Assembly (NCBI RefSeq): GCF_000018145.1
Contig: NC_009952.1
Location: 1,178,001 to 1,242,000, forward strand
Length of the DNA: 64,000 bases
Source: Dinoroseobacter shibae DFL 12 = DSM 16493
Lineage (GTDB): Bacteria; Pseudomonadota; Alphaproteobacteria; Rhodobacterales; Rhodobacteraceae
Reading direction: 5' to 3'
In this document: one piece after another, positions 53,911-63,779 of the stretch
How the letters are laid out: every line of letters begins with the position of its first letter
How positions within the stretch are numbered: position 1 is the first letter of the stretch
Made by a program: the position numbers and the translations under genes
The notes under the pieces: model-generated
Database searches by the model: none
Told to the model about the DNA's origin: nothing
Seen by the model: only the letters and a program-made list of their open reading frames with translations

Positions 53911-56142
53911 TCAGTCCGCGCCGCGGACCGGGATGGCGCCGCCCTTGGGCGCGGCGAGCTTCTGGATCAGGAAGATCGCGACCGCGGTGCCCACGCCGAT
54001 CAGGTCGGACATGATCCCGCCCTCGATCAGCATCAGCGCGGCGAAGACAAGCCCCACCCGCAGGAACCAGGCGGCGCGACCGCCCATGAACCAGCCCTGC
54101 ACCCCGGAGCTGAGGAAGAACACGCCCACCACCGCCGTGGCCCCGGCGCGCAGCACCTCGAACCAGGTGCCGTCCATCAGGATCGCCGAGTTGTAGAAGA
54201 ACATGAAGGGCACGATGAAGGCCGCGATCCCGATCTTGAACGAGGTGACCGAGGTCTCCATCGGGTTCGCGCCCGATATCCCCGCCGCTGCGTAACTCGC
54301 CAGCGCCACGGGGGGCGTGATGGCCGACAGCACCGCGAAGTAGAACACGAAGAAATGCGCCGTCAGCAGCGGGATGCCCAGCTGCACGAGGCCCGGGGCG
54401 ACCACGCTTGCGGCGACCGCATAGGCTGCCGTGGTGGGCATCCCCATCCCCAACAGGATCGCGATGCACATGGCAAAGAACAGCGCCAGCAGTTGCGAGG
54501 TGTCGGCAATGCCAAGCAAGACCGCCGAGAACCGCGCGCCCACCCCCGTCAGGGAAATCACGCCCACGATGATGCCCGCGCAAGCACAGACCGCGATGAT
54601 CTGCACCGACATGGTGCCGGCGATCTCGAACGCCTTGGCGATGGACCGCGGCCCCATTCGGAAGGGCGTGAACCAGGACACCACCGCGGCGGCGACGGTG
54701 GCCAGCGTGCCCGCGCGGATCACCGAGTAGCCCATGAAGAGCGCATAGATCAGGATGATGATTGGCAGGAAGAGGTAGACCTGGCGCACCATCTTGTTGA
54801 ACTTCGGCAACTCGTCGCGGGACATGCCGCGCATGCCGAGCTTGGCGGCTTCGAGATCCACCATGAAGTAGACCGACACGAAGTAGAGGATCGCCGGTAT
54901 GATCGCGGCCAGCGCGATCTCGGTATAGGGAATGCCGGTGATCTCGGCCATGATGAACGCACCTGCGCCCATGATCGGCGGCATGATCTGCCCACCGGTG
55001 GAGGCGGCGGCCTCCACCGCGCCGGCGGTTTTCTTGTGATAGCCGACCTTCTTCATCAGCGGGATCGTCAGAGAGCCCGTGGCCACCACGTTGCCCGCCG
55101 AGGTGCCGTTGATCATGCCCATCAGGCCGGAGGCGAAGATTGCCACCTTGGCCGGACCGCCGCGCGACTGCCCGGCGGCGGCGAAGGCGAAGTTGACGAA
55201 GTAGTCACCGACCTTCGAGGCCTGCAGGAAGGCCGCGAAGATGATGAAGAGGATGATATAGGTGGAGCTGACGGCGGTGGTCGGCCCGAGGATGCCCGCA
55301 TCGGTGTAGACCTGGCTGAAGAAGCGCTGCCATGTCACCGCGGGGGCGTTCAGGAAGCCCGGCAGGTACTGGCCGACGAAGACATAGGCCAGGAAGATGC
55401 CCGCGATCACGATCAGCGCCATGCCCGCGACCCGGCGGGTCAGCTCCATGATCAGCGCGGTGCCCGCGACGGCGGCGATCGAGATGCCGATAGGCGCGAA
55501 TGGCGTTCCCGTGGAGTTGCGCATCAACGTGCCGTAGATGGTGATGAGATAGGTGGCCACCGCCACGCCGCAGATCGCCAGCACCAGGTCGGGGGCGGAA
55601 AAGCCGCTGCGCGCGCGCTTGTGGAACCAGCTGAGCACGATGCCGCCCGCGGTCGCCACGATCAGGGGCAGCCCGAAGAGCCAGGTTTCGTTGAACTTGA
55701 TGCCCTCGTCGATGCCGTTCCACATCACGCCGGAGGCGATCTCCATCGAGAAGCTGGCCGCCATGCCGAGCGAGAAAAGGGCCGGGACCATCAGCCCGTA
55801 GGCGACGTAGCCCAGCAGCGGGGTCTCCTTGCCCGGGCCGGGAAAGTCCGTGCGCGCGGCAAAGAGCAGGAAGCCGAGCGCCAGGGCCCCCGCGATATGG
55901 ACGATGCGGAAATTCCACGTCTCCATCGGGAAGGTGGGCAGGAAGGGCACCTCGATCCCGGTCCATTCCGAGATCGACAACCCGTTGAGCGCGGCCATGT
56001 GGAAGGCCGCGTAGAGCGCGGCGAAGGTGCTGATCAGGATGAAGTTGCGCCCTTCGAACAGGCGGCGGTTGGATTCGGTGGGTTCTTCGTCCACCCCCTC
56101 GGCAATCAGGTGATCGTCTGCGGTCTTGGTCTGGTCTGTCAT
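53911..56142 (-). CDS. TAXI-type TRAP transporter fused permease (4TM/12TM)
   Basis: 743 residues from ATG 56142 (GAGGG upstream; GTG 56151 is an alternative). About four N-terminal helices (small DctQ-like part, around 35-180) are fused to about twelve DctM-like helices (around 190-640). A C-terminal hydrophobic DUF3394-type tail (650-740) follows. This fusion is the usual permease of TAXI-family TRAP systems, driven by ion gradients. It lies 96 bases downstream of the binding-protein gene, with a strong hairpin between, and directly upstream of the P450. Confidence 0.92.
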   Translation of the reverse strand: MTDQTKTADDHLIAEGVDEEPTESNRRLFEGRNFILISTFAALYAAFHMAALNGLSISEWTGIEVPFLPTFPMETWNFRIVHIAGALALGFLLFAARTDFPGPGKETPLLGYVAYGLMVPALFSLGMAASFSMEIASGVMWNGIDEGIKFNETWLFGLPLIVATAGGIVLSWFHKRARSGFSAPDLVLAICGVAVATYLITIYGTLMRNSTGTPFAPIGISIAAVAGTALIMELTRRVAGMALIVIAGIFLAYVFVGQYLPGFLNAPAVTWQRFFSQVYTDAGILGPTTAVSSTYIILFIIFAAFLQASKVGDYFVNFAFAAAGQSRGGPAKVAIFASGLMGMINGTSAGNVVATGSLTIPLMKKVGYHKKTAGAVEAAASTGGQIMPPIMGAGAFIMAEITGIPYTEIALAAIIPAILYFVSVYFMVDLEAAKLGMRGMSRDELPKFNKMVRQVYLFLPIIILIYALFMGYSVIRAGTLATVAAAVVSWFTPFRMGPRSIAKAFEIAGTMSVQIIAVCACAGIIVGVISLTGVGARFSAVLLGIADTSQLLALFFAMCIAILLGMGMPTTAAYAVAASVVAPGLVQLGIPLLTAHFFVFYFAVLSAITPPVALASYAAAGISGANPMETSVTSFKIGIAAFIVPFMFFYNSAILMDGTWFEVLRAGATAVVGVFFLSSGVQGWFMGGRAAWFLRVGLVFAALMLIEGGIMSDLIGVGTAVAIFLIQKLAAPKGGAIPVRGAD

Positions 56143-56203
56143 GGCCCTCACTCCGGTGCGGGCGTCGTTGCGCCCCGGCGCGCCCTGGTCCGCGCCATGT
56201 GGG

Positions 56204-56227
56204 AAGGGCCGCTATGGCGCGGCCCTT
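56204..56227 (-). terminator. Intra-operon hairpin between the TAXI binding protein and the permease
   Basis: AAGGGCCGC (56204-56212) pairs with GCGGCCCTT (56219-56227) around a 6-base loop, 11 bases after the binding-protein stop. Such hairpins after binding-protein genes commonly stabilise or attenuate transcripts so that the binding protein exceeds the permease. Confidence 0.6.
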
Positions 56228-56238
56228 CGGGGTTCGGC

Positions 56239-57231
56239 TTACATGCCGTGGATCATGTCGTCGGGGATGTCGGCCCCGGCGTTTTCCTTGAACCACTCTG
56301 CGGCACCCGGGTGCCATTTGAGAACCTTGTTCTTGTCCCAGTTCTCGGGGAGGGTCGACCGGGCCGCCTTGTGGATGCCGACCATGCGGGCGTTGTCGGA
56401 CATCACCACATCCGTGGCCGCCTTCACGAAGGAGGCGGGCAGGTCGCAATTGGCGATGGCGAAGTTCCACATGGAGACCGAGCGCGCGTCCGCCTCCAGG
56501 GTCGAGTAGGTGCCCGCGCCGATGCTGAATTCCGAGACGGGGAAGTCGGCCATGATCTTGGCCTGTTCCTCTTCGGTGAACTCGATGATGTTGATGTCGG
56601 TCTGCACTTCGAGCTGGCTGACCGCCGGGACCGGCACGCCGGCGGCGAAGGCGATCACGTCCAGAAGGCCGTCCTGCAGCTGCCCGCCGAGGTCGGACCA
56701 GCCGCCGTTACGGCGCTCGAAATTCACGCCGAGGGCTTCCATCATCCGCGGGAAGTAGGTGTCGGAGGTGGAGCCCGCCGGGCCGAAGCCGATCTTGGCC
56801 CCGTCGGGGATATCCGCGATCGAGGCGATGCCCGAGGAGGACAGGGCCGTCACCGAGAACGGCGTCTGGTACATCGGGAACATCGCGCAGGCGTTGTCCA
56901 TCTGCAGCCCCGGCGCGATCGGGTTGGTACCGGCGAGCGATTCGGCCGCCGGGCCCATGGTGGTCATGCCGAACTGGGCGTCGCCGGTATGCACCAGCGC
57001 CATGTTCTGCATCGGTCCGCCGGTCACTTCGCCGCCGCCCGACAGGCCCAGCTCTTCGGCGACCAGGTTGGCCCAGCCGGAGCCATAGGCGAAATAGGTG
57101 CCGCCCTGGGAGGCGGTGCCGACGGTAAAGCTGTCGGGCCAGCCGTCGCGGTCCTGGGCGGTGGCGGTCGTGACCACGGTCGCGCTCAGGGCCACGGCCA
57201 TGGCGGTGCCGGTCATCAGGGTGAATTTCAT
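56239..57231 (-). CDS. TAXI family TRAP substrate-binding protein
   Basis: 330 residues starting at ATG 57231, behind GGAGGA. A Sec signal peptide (1 to about 26, ending TATAQ) precedes a mature protein whose start, FTVGTASQGGTYFAYGSGWANLV (given in part), is the TAXI signature. GPAGSTSDTYFPRMMEALG is the second conserved region. It captures the substrate in the periplasm for the fused permease. TAXI proteins bind organic acids or amino-acid-like compounds, but the ligand here is unknown. The linked DctB/DctD-like pair suggests a carboxylate. It is the first gene of SBP-permease-P450. Confidence 0.9.
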   Translation of the reverse strand: MKFTLMTGTAMAVALSATVVTTATAQDRDGWPDSFTVGTASQGGTYFAYGSGWANLVAEELGLSGGGEVTGGPMQNMALVHTGDAQFGMTTMGPAAESLAGTNPIAPGLQMDNACAMFPMYQTPFSVTALSSSGIASIADIPDGAKIGFGPAGSTSDTYFPRMMEALGVNFERRNGGWSDLGGQLQDGLLDVIAFAAGVPVPAVSQLEVQTDINIIEFTEEEQAKIMADFPVSEFSIGAGTYSTLEADARSVSMWNFAIANCDLPASFVKAATDVVMSDNARMVGIHKAARSTLPENWDKNKVLKWHPGAAEWFKENAGADIPDDMIHGM

Positions 57232-57300
57232 TGTCTTCCTCCAAGTTGTGCCGGGGCGTGATGCACGTACTGGCGCATGGGCCAGTCCCCGGCTCTCCCT

Positions 57301-57321
57301 CGGAAAGCGGCGTGCTTTCCG
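57301..57321 (-). promoter_or_regulatory. Leader hairpin upstream of the TAXI binding-protein gene
   Basis: CGGAAAGC (57301-57308) and GCTTTCCG (57314-57321) pair perfectly around a 5-base loop, about 70 bases before the binding-protein start. It could be a transcript leader structure. Confidence 0.4.
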
Positions 57322-57362
57322 TGCACCTTGCGTGCGGTGCTGGGCGCAGTAACGACGAGTCA

Positions 57363-57397
57363 TGCAAGTTGTGCAAGTGCGCCATGCGGGGCTTGCA
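57363..57397. promoter_or_regulatory. Candidate activator-binding site upstream of the TRAP operon
   Basis: TGCAAG occurs at 57363-57368 and 57372-57377 (9-base period), and CTTGCA at 57392-57397, giving an inverted repeat. The position, 130-165 bases upstream of the binding-protein start, suits an enhancer for an NtrC-type regulator such as the adjacent DctD-like protein. This is inference. Confidence 0.35.
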
Positions 57398-57508
57398 ACG
57401 GGGCGGGCCGAGTTTTTCGCGCGGATGGGTAGAGATGGGGACATCGGCGGGCGCGCGGTGGGTTGCGCGCGACACATTCAACCAGGCGCACGGGCCTTGG
57501 GCGGGGTG

Positions 57509-57530
57509 CAAGCGGTTTCGAAACCGCTTG
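57509..57530. repeat. 22-base perfect palindrome, copy 3
   Basis: Identical to the copies at 25953, 26079 and 57661. It is 174 bases from the dctD-like stop side and 278 bases upstream of the binding-protein start. It is followed by GGCCCGT, exactly as in copy 1. Confidence 0.9.
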
Positions 57531-57660
57531 GCCCGTTGCGGCACGGGCAGCACGCGTCGCCCCGCAAGGCATCACGGATCGGTTGCTCCCGGCTCCCCAG
57601 CCCCCGGCCGTGCGGCGCCGCAGTTGTCCCGGACGCGCCCCGCGCGCCGCTCCGCGCCTC

Positions 57661-57682
57661 CAAGCGGTTTCGAAACCGCTTG
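57661..57682. repeat. 22-base perfect palindrome, copy 4
   Basis: Identical to the other three copies, 130 bases from copy 3 and 21 bases after the dctD-like stop codon. It may act as that gene's terminator hairpin. The spacer from copy 3 holds the 15-mer shared with the first pair (57642-57656). Confidence 0.9.
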
Positions 57683-57703
57683 GCCCGGCCCGGGTGGCGC
57701 GCG

Positions 57704-59046
<1,343 letters not shown>

Positions 59047-59050
<4 letters not shown>

Positions 59051-60915
59051 CCCGCCGCGGTCCCGGCGGCGCGGGAGGCGGCCGCGGCGGGCAGGACCAA
59101 CCGGAAGACCGCACCGCCCCCGGGGGCATTCTCGGCCTCCAGCGTGCCGTCGAAGTCGCGCACGATATTGTAGGAGATCGACAGCCCCAGCCCGAGCCCG
59201 CCCCCCGGCGCCTTGGTGGTGAAGAACGGATCGAACATGGTCTCGGCGGCTTCGGGCGCGATGCCGGGGCCGATGTCACGGACTTCGAGCATATGGGCCC
59301 CGTCGCGCGCGATTATCCGCAGGGTGACGCGGGGCGCAGGTGTGTGGGTCATCGCATCCAGCGCGTTGCTGAGCAGGTTGACCACCACCTGTTGCAGCCG
59401 CACATGGCCGCCGCGCACCCAGACGGGCCCCTCTGGCGGGGTGTAGTCCACCGCCGCGCCGGTCTGCTTCAGCCGGACCTGCATCACCGACAGCGCGTCC
59501 TCGATCACCGCGTCGAGCCGCACCGCGCCCACCTCTTCCTGCGGGCGGCGGGCGAAGTTGCGCAGGTGCTTGGAGATCGACGCCATCCGGTCGGTCATGG
59601 CCGAGATCCGCGTGACGTTCTCGCGCGCCTCGGGCACCCGGTCGCGGTCGAGGAAGGTCATGGCATTCTCGGCATAGGACTTCACCGCCGCCAGCGGCTG
59701 GTTGAACTCGTGGCTGAGGGCCGCCGACATCTGCCCCAGGGCGGCGAGCTTGCCGGCCTGCACCAACTCGGCTTGCGTCTTGCGCAGGCGCTGCTCGGTC
59801 TGGCGGCGCTCGACCACCTCCTGCTGCAGCTGCCGGTTGGCCAGGTTCAGATCCGCGGTGCGCTGTGTGACGCGGGCCTCCAATTCGGCCTGGGCGGCGC
59901 GCTGGGTCTCCATCCGCTCCAGCAGGCGGGCGCGGCGCTGCTGGTAGATCGCGGCGGCCATCACCAACAGCAGGGTCAGCAGCATGGCGATGGCCATCAT
60001 CTGCAGCGCCTGCTGGCGCGCGGGCGCCGTGGGCAGCAGGATCGTCACGTCCCAGCCCGCGTCGCTGATCCGGGCGGTGCGGGCGACATAGCTTTCGGCC
60101 TCGCCCCTGGGCGTGGCGATGGACCACAGCTCCGCGCCCTCCGACAGGGGCGTGATCTCGGTGGGCAGGTGCGTGACCTCTGACAGCGGATACTGCCGCG
60201 CGGCTTCGATCCGGGCGCGCGCGGCGTCGGTCAGGGGGGCGAGCGCGCGGAAATGCCAGTCCGGGCGCGAGGACATGAAGACCACGCCCTGCAGGTCGCG
60301 CACCAAAACCGTGGCGGGGCCTGCGCGCCAGGTTTCCTCGAACCCGTCCACGGTGAATTTCACAGCCACCACGCCGGTGATGCGCGCGTTGTCTTCGACC
60401 GGGGCGGCGTAGAAATAGCCGCGCTCACCGGAGGTGGTGCCAAGGGCGAAATACCGGCCCAGCCCACCATCCAGCGCCTGGGTGAAATAGGGCCGGTAAC
60501 TGAAGCTGCGGCCCACGAAGGACAGTGTTTTGCGATAGCTGCTGGCCGCCAGGGTCAGCCCGGAAATGTCCATCAGGTACACGTCCGAGGCCCCGATCGC
60601 ATAGGCGGTCTGGCGCAGATCCTCGTTGATCCGGGCCTGCAGGGCGGTGTTCTCGGGCTGGCGCAGCAGGGCCGCGAGGTCGGGCCGCTCGGCCACCAGC
60701 GCGGGCAGGGGGGCGTAGCGGCGCAGGGCGCCGTTCAGCCCCTCCACCGTCAGGCTGAGCGTGGCCGCGGCCCTCTCGGCGGCCTCGGTCAGGAAATACC
60801 GTTCGATCCGCGGAAAGGCCGCCACTGCCACGAGTCCGGAGAGCAGCACCGCCACCGCCAGGGCGGGGATCAGCCGGGGCGAGGCGGCGGGGGGAGGGGC
60901 GAGCGCGTCGGACAT
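59047..60915 (-). CDS. dctB: DctB-like membrane sensor histidine kinase
   Basis: 622 residues. Two transmembrane helices (about 15-35 and 302-323) enclose a periplasmic double-PAS-like sensor with the DctB-type GRSFSYRPYF segment (135-144). A coiled coil (about 330-385), dimerisation domain with His402 in LSHEFNQPL, and ATPase domain (N box VVVNLLSNALDA, DIGPGIA, GGLGLGLS) follow. DctB senses C4-dicarboxylates in related bacteria; the ligand here may differ. Its stop overlaps the dctD-like start. It diverges in direction from nothing upstream but a 48-base gap after the serine hydrolase gene. Confidence 0.9.
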
Positions 60916-60963
60916 GGCCGCACTATGGGCCAGTCGGCGGCGATTTCCAATCGCTCCGGTGGC

Positions 60964-61965
60964 TCACGCCGCGCGGGCGGCGGGCAGGATCGCGTCGTCC
61001 AGCAGGGCCATCAGGTCGCCGAAATAGCCGCCCGAACGGGCAGGACGCGTCGGGTCCGAGGTGATCACGAGCGTCAGGGCGCGGTCCGGCACGATGCACA
61101 GGATCTGGCCCCCATAGCCGCGCGCCAGAAGAAACTCCGCCCCGTCTGCACGCCCCAAGAACCAGCCATAGCCATAGCCCAGCCCGGAGAACCGCGATTG
61201 CGTGCGCGGGATGGCCGAGGCGCTGAGCCAGCCGTTGCTGATCACCTGACCGCCCTCGGCTGCCCCGCCCAGACGCACCATCTCGCCGATGGCCAGCAGG
61301 TCGCGGGGGCGCAGGGACATCTCGTTGCCGCCCAGGTAGTAGCCTTGCGGGTCGCGGGTCCAGGCGGGAATGTCGATGCCGAGTGGCGCGCCGATCCGGC
61401 GGCGCATCTGGGCCAGCAGCGACAGGCCCGTCGCCTCGGCCAGGGCTGCGCCGAGGATATGGAACGACCCGGTGGAATAGAGCATCCCTTGCCCCGGCGT
61501 GGCCACCATCGGGCGGCTCAGGGCATTGGCGACCCAGTTCCGGCTCGACACCCAGCCGCCGTAATTGGCGCCCGAGGTCCGCTCCAGCCCCGCCTGCATG
61601 GTCACGAGGTCGGCCATGGTCAGGTCGGGCACCCGCGGGTCGGCGCCTGCGGGGATCAACTGCGGCGCGACCTCGGCCAGGGTGGCGTCCACGCCCGCGA
61701 TCTCGCCCCGGTCGATGGCCGCCCCCAGCAGGAGGGCCACGAGGGATTTCGACACCGACTTGATCGGCACCGCCCGCGACAGGGCCGGGCCGCGCAGCGC
61801 CTCGGCCAGGACGACCGTACCGCCCTGGGCCACGGTCAGGCTGTGCAACTGGTCCAGCCCCCGCGCGCGGTCCCGCACGCGGGTCCAGTCGGTGCCATTG
61901 GCGCGAGCCGGGCCGGCCAGCAGCGCGGCGGTGGAAAAGGCGAGGGCCGTGCGTCGTGTGATCAT
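60964..61965 (-). CDS. Serine hydrolase, beta-lactamase class C-like
   Basis: 333 residues from ATG 61965. The N-terminus MITRRTALAFSTAALL with ARA cleavage site is a signal peptide, possibly Tat. The catalytic SxxK is SVSK (in IKSVSKSLVALLL) and a YSTG motif stands where YxN is expected. The rest fits the beta-lactamase/esterase family (EstB, 6-aminohexanoate dimer hydrolase-like). It could hydrolyse esters or amides in the periplasm; no antibiotic resistance role should be inferred. It lies upstream of the dctB-like gene on the same strand, 48 bases away. Confidence 0.85.
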   Translation of the reverse strand: MITRRTALAFSTAALLAGPARANGTDWTRVRDRARGLDQLHSLTVAQGGTVVLAEALRGPALSRAVPIKSVSKSLVALLLGAAIDRGEIAGVDATLAEVAPQLIPAGADPRVPDLTMADLVTMQAGLERTSGANYGGWVSSRNWVANALSRPMVATPGQGMLYSTGSFHILGAALAEATGLSLLAQMRRRIGAPLGIDIPAWTRDPQGYYLGGNEMSLRPRDLLAIGEMVRLGGAAEGGQVISNGWLSASAIPRTQSRFSGLGYGYGWFLGRADGAEFLLARGYGGQILCIVPDRALTLVITSDPTRPARSGGYFGDLMALLDDAILPAARAA

Positions 61966-62117
61966 GCTGTCATAAATGGGGTGTCCGCGCCCGATGGAAA
62001 GCACCGCTCACATCTGCGTCAGAGGCGCCCGCACGGGGGAACCGGGGGCCAGAGATAGGGGTTGTCGCGCCCGGGGCGCGGGTCTATACGCGGGCGCTGG
62101 AATTCAGGAGGCCGGAC

Positions 62118-62912
62118 ATGGCGATTGGCAGCGCAAACCTCAACGTGATGATCAAGGCCGCCCGGGCGGCGGGGCGCAGCCTCGTGAAGGATTTCCGCGA
62201 GGTGGAGAACCTGCAATCGTCGATGAAGGGGGCGGGCGATTTCGTCAGCCGCGCCGATCTGCGGGCCCAGGAAATCCTGGAAAACGAGCTGCGCGAGGCG
62301 CGCCCGAACTATGGCTGGTTGGCCGAAGAGGCCAAGGAAGAGGTGATCGGCAAGGACCCGACCCGGCGCTGGATCGTCGATCCGCTCGACGGGACCACGA
62401 ACTTCCTGCACGGGATGCCCCATTGGGCCGTCTCCATCGGGCTGGAGCACAAGGGCGATGTGGTCGCGGGCGTGGTGTTCGACCCGGCCAAGGACGAGAT
62501 GTTCTTTGCCGAGAAGGGGCAGGGCGCCTGGATGAACCAGACCCGGATGCGGGTCTCGGGCCGGCGCATGATGATCGAGTCGGTCTTCGCCACGGGCCTG
62601 CCCTTCGCCAACAACGCGTACCTGCCCGCAACGCTCAAGGATCTGGGCCAGCTCTTGCCGCAATGCGCGGGCGTGCGGCGCTGGGGGGCGGCGGCGCTCG
62701 ATCTGGCTTACGTGGCGGCAGGCCGCTACGAAGGGTACTGGGAGCGTGGGCTGAAGCCCTGGGATCTGGCCGCGGGCATCGTGTTGGTGCGCGAGGCGGG
62801 CGGGCTGGTGGAGCCGATCCGCGAGGACCAACTGCTGCTGGAGGACGGGCATATCCTGGCCGCCAGCGAGCCGATGTTCGGCAAGTTCGCCGCGACCATC
62901 CGCAAGAGCTGA
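62118..62912 (+). CDS. suhB: Inositol monophosphatase family protein SuhB
   Basis: 264 residues. Metal ligands are the Glu of WLAEEAKEE, WIVDPLDGTTNF (two Asp) and the Asp of ERGLKPWDLAAG. The family hydrolyses inositol-1-phosphate or related sugar phosphates. In E. coli SuhB also assists rRNA transcription, which may apply here. AGGAGG precedes the ATG with good spacing. It ends 2 bases before the convergent rhomboid gene. Confidence 0.92.
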   Translation: MAIGSANLNVMIKAARAAGRSLVKDFREVENLQSSMKGAGDFVSRADLRAQEILENELREARPNYGWLAEEAKEEVIGKDPTRRWIVDPLDGTTNFLHGMPHWAVSIGLEHKGDVVAGVVFDPAKDEMFFAEKGQGAWMNQTRMRVSGRRMMIESVFATGLPFANNAYLPATLKDLGQLLPQCAGVRRWGAAALDLAYVAAGRYEGYWERGLKPWDLAAGIVLVREAGGLVEPIREDQLLLEDGHILAASEPMFGKFAATIRKS

Positions 62913-62914
62913 GC

Positions 62915-63691
62915 CTACTTGCGCCGCCGCACGCGGGGAACGCGACTGGTGCGCCGCCGCACCTTGGGGATGCGCGAGGCGATGGCGTCGTAGCGCGCCT
63001 CCGGGTGGTCCGGATGGCCATCCGTGCGCGCCCAGAAGCGCGGGCCCCCCAGTCGCAACCAGACCGGCAGGATCAGGATCAGCCCCGCAACGAACCCGCC
63101 CGCATGGGCCCAGTAGGCGACACCGCCCCCGTCCATCGGCGTGGACGCCCCGCTGAACACCTGCAGCGCGAACCAGCCCGACAGAACGAGGCCCGCCGGG
63201 ATCGGGATCACCCGGAAGATGATCACGATGATGATCAGCACATCCACCCGCGCCTTGGGATAGAGCAACAGGTAGCCGCCCAGCACCCCGGCGATGGCCC
63301 CCGACGCGCCCACCATGGGCACCGGGCTGAACGGGGCGGCGAGCACCTGCGCCAGCGCCGCGCCGATCCCGCAGAGCAGGTAGAAGCCGAGGAAACGCCC
63401 GTGCCCCAGCCGGTCCTCCAGGTTGTCGCCGAAGACCCACAGAAAAAGCATGTTGCCCGCCAGGTGCATGAACCCGCCATGGAGGAACATCGACGTGAAC
63501 AGGCCCAGCGTCCCGCTGCCCGCGGTCAGCTCCCGCGGGACAAGGCCCCAGGTCTGGAAGAACAGCGAAAGCGCGCGCGGGTCGCCCATCAGCGGCAGGT
63601 AGGCGAGAAAGATCAGCACATTCAGGCCGATCAGCATCAGCGTCACATAGGGCGTGCGCTCGGAGGGGTTGTGGTCGCGGATGGGAAACAT
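62915..63691 (-). CDS. Rhomboid family intramembrane serine protease
   Basis: 258 residues with about six transmembrane helices. The catalytic Ser130 is in GASGAIAG and His196 in AHAGGF; the oxyanion Asn80 (HLAGN) and His76 are also present. It cleaves transmembrane proteins within the membrane. An Arg/Lys-rich cytoplasmic tail (about 240-258) follows the last helix. The substrates are unknown. It converges with suhB. Confidence 0.92.
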   Translation of the reverse strand: MFPIRDHNPSERTPYVTLMLIGLNVLIFLAYLPLMGDPRALSLFFQTWGLVPRELTAGSGTLGLFTSMFLHGGFMHLAGNMLFLWVFGDNLEDRLGHGRFLGFYLLCGIGAALAQVLAAPFSPVPMVGASGAIAGVLGGYLLLYPKARVDVLIIIVIIFRVIPIPAGLVLSGWFALQVFSGASTPMDGGGVAYWAHAGGFVAGLILILPVWLRLGGPRFWARTDGHPDHPEARYDAIASRIPKVRRRTSRVPRVRRRK

Positions 63692-63745
63692 CGCTCTTAC
63701 CTCAGTCTCCGGGCGGTCCGGGTCAAGGGGCGGGGGGTTACGGAA

Positions 63746-63773
63746 TTGACGCGGGCCGGTTTCGTGTCATCCT
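63746..63773 (+). promoter_or_regulatory. Candidate promoter of the gene at 63780
   Basis: TTGACG (63746-63751) and CATCCT (63768-63773) are 16 bases apart. Transcription would start near the ATG at 63780, implying a leaderless or very short-leader transcript. Weak -10, moderate -35. Confidence 0.3.
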
Positions 63774-63779
63774 TGGCCC

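Larger units (their letters stand above)
57232..57703. other. 472-base regulatory region between the TRAP operon and dctD-like gene
   Basis: No coding sequence is supported. It contains a hairpin in the leader of the binding-protein gene (57301-57321), a TGCAAG/CTTGCA motif cluster (57363-57397) and two copies of the 22-base palindrome (57509 and 57661). No convincing sigma-54 promoter was found. Confidence 0.7.

Noticed and set aside
53884-57261. 1125-codon plus-strand frame across the TRAP genes
   Set aside because: Antisense shadow of the permease and binding protein; very rich in Arg, Gly and His, with no recognisable domain.
57232-57500. Sigma-54 promoter upstream of the TRAP operon
   Set aside because: Several GG-N10-GC matches exist, but none has a good TGGCAC or TTGC context, and such matches are common in GC-rich DNA.
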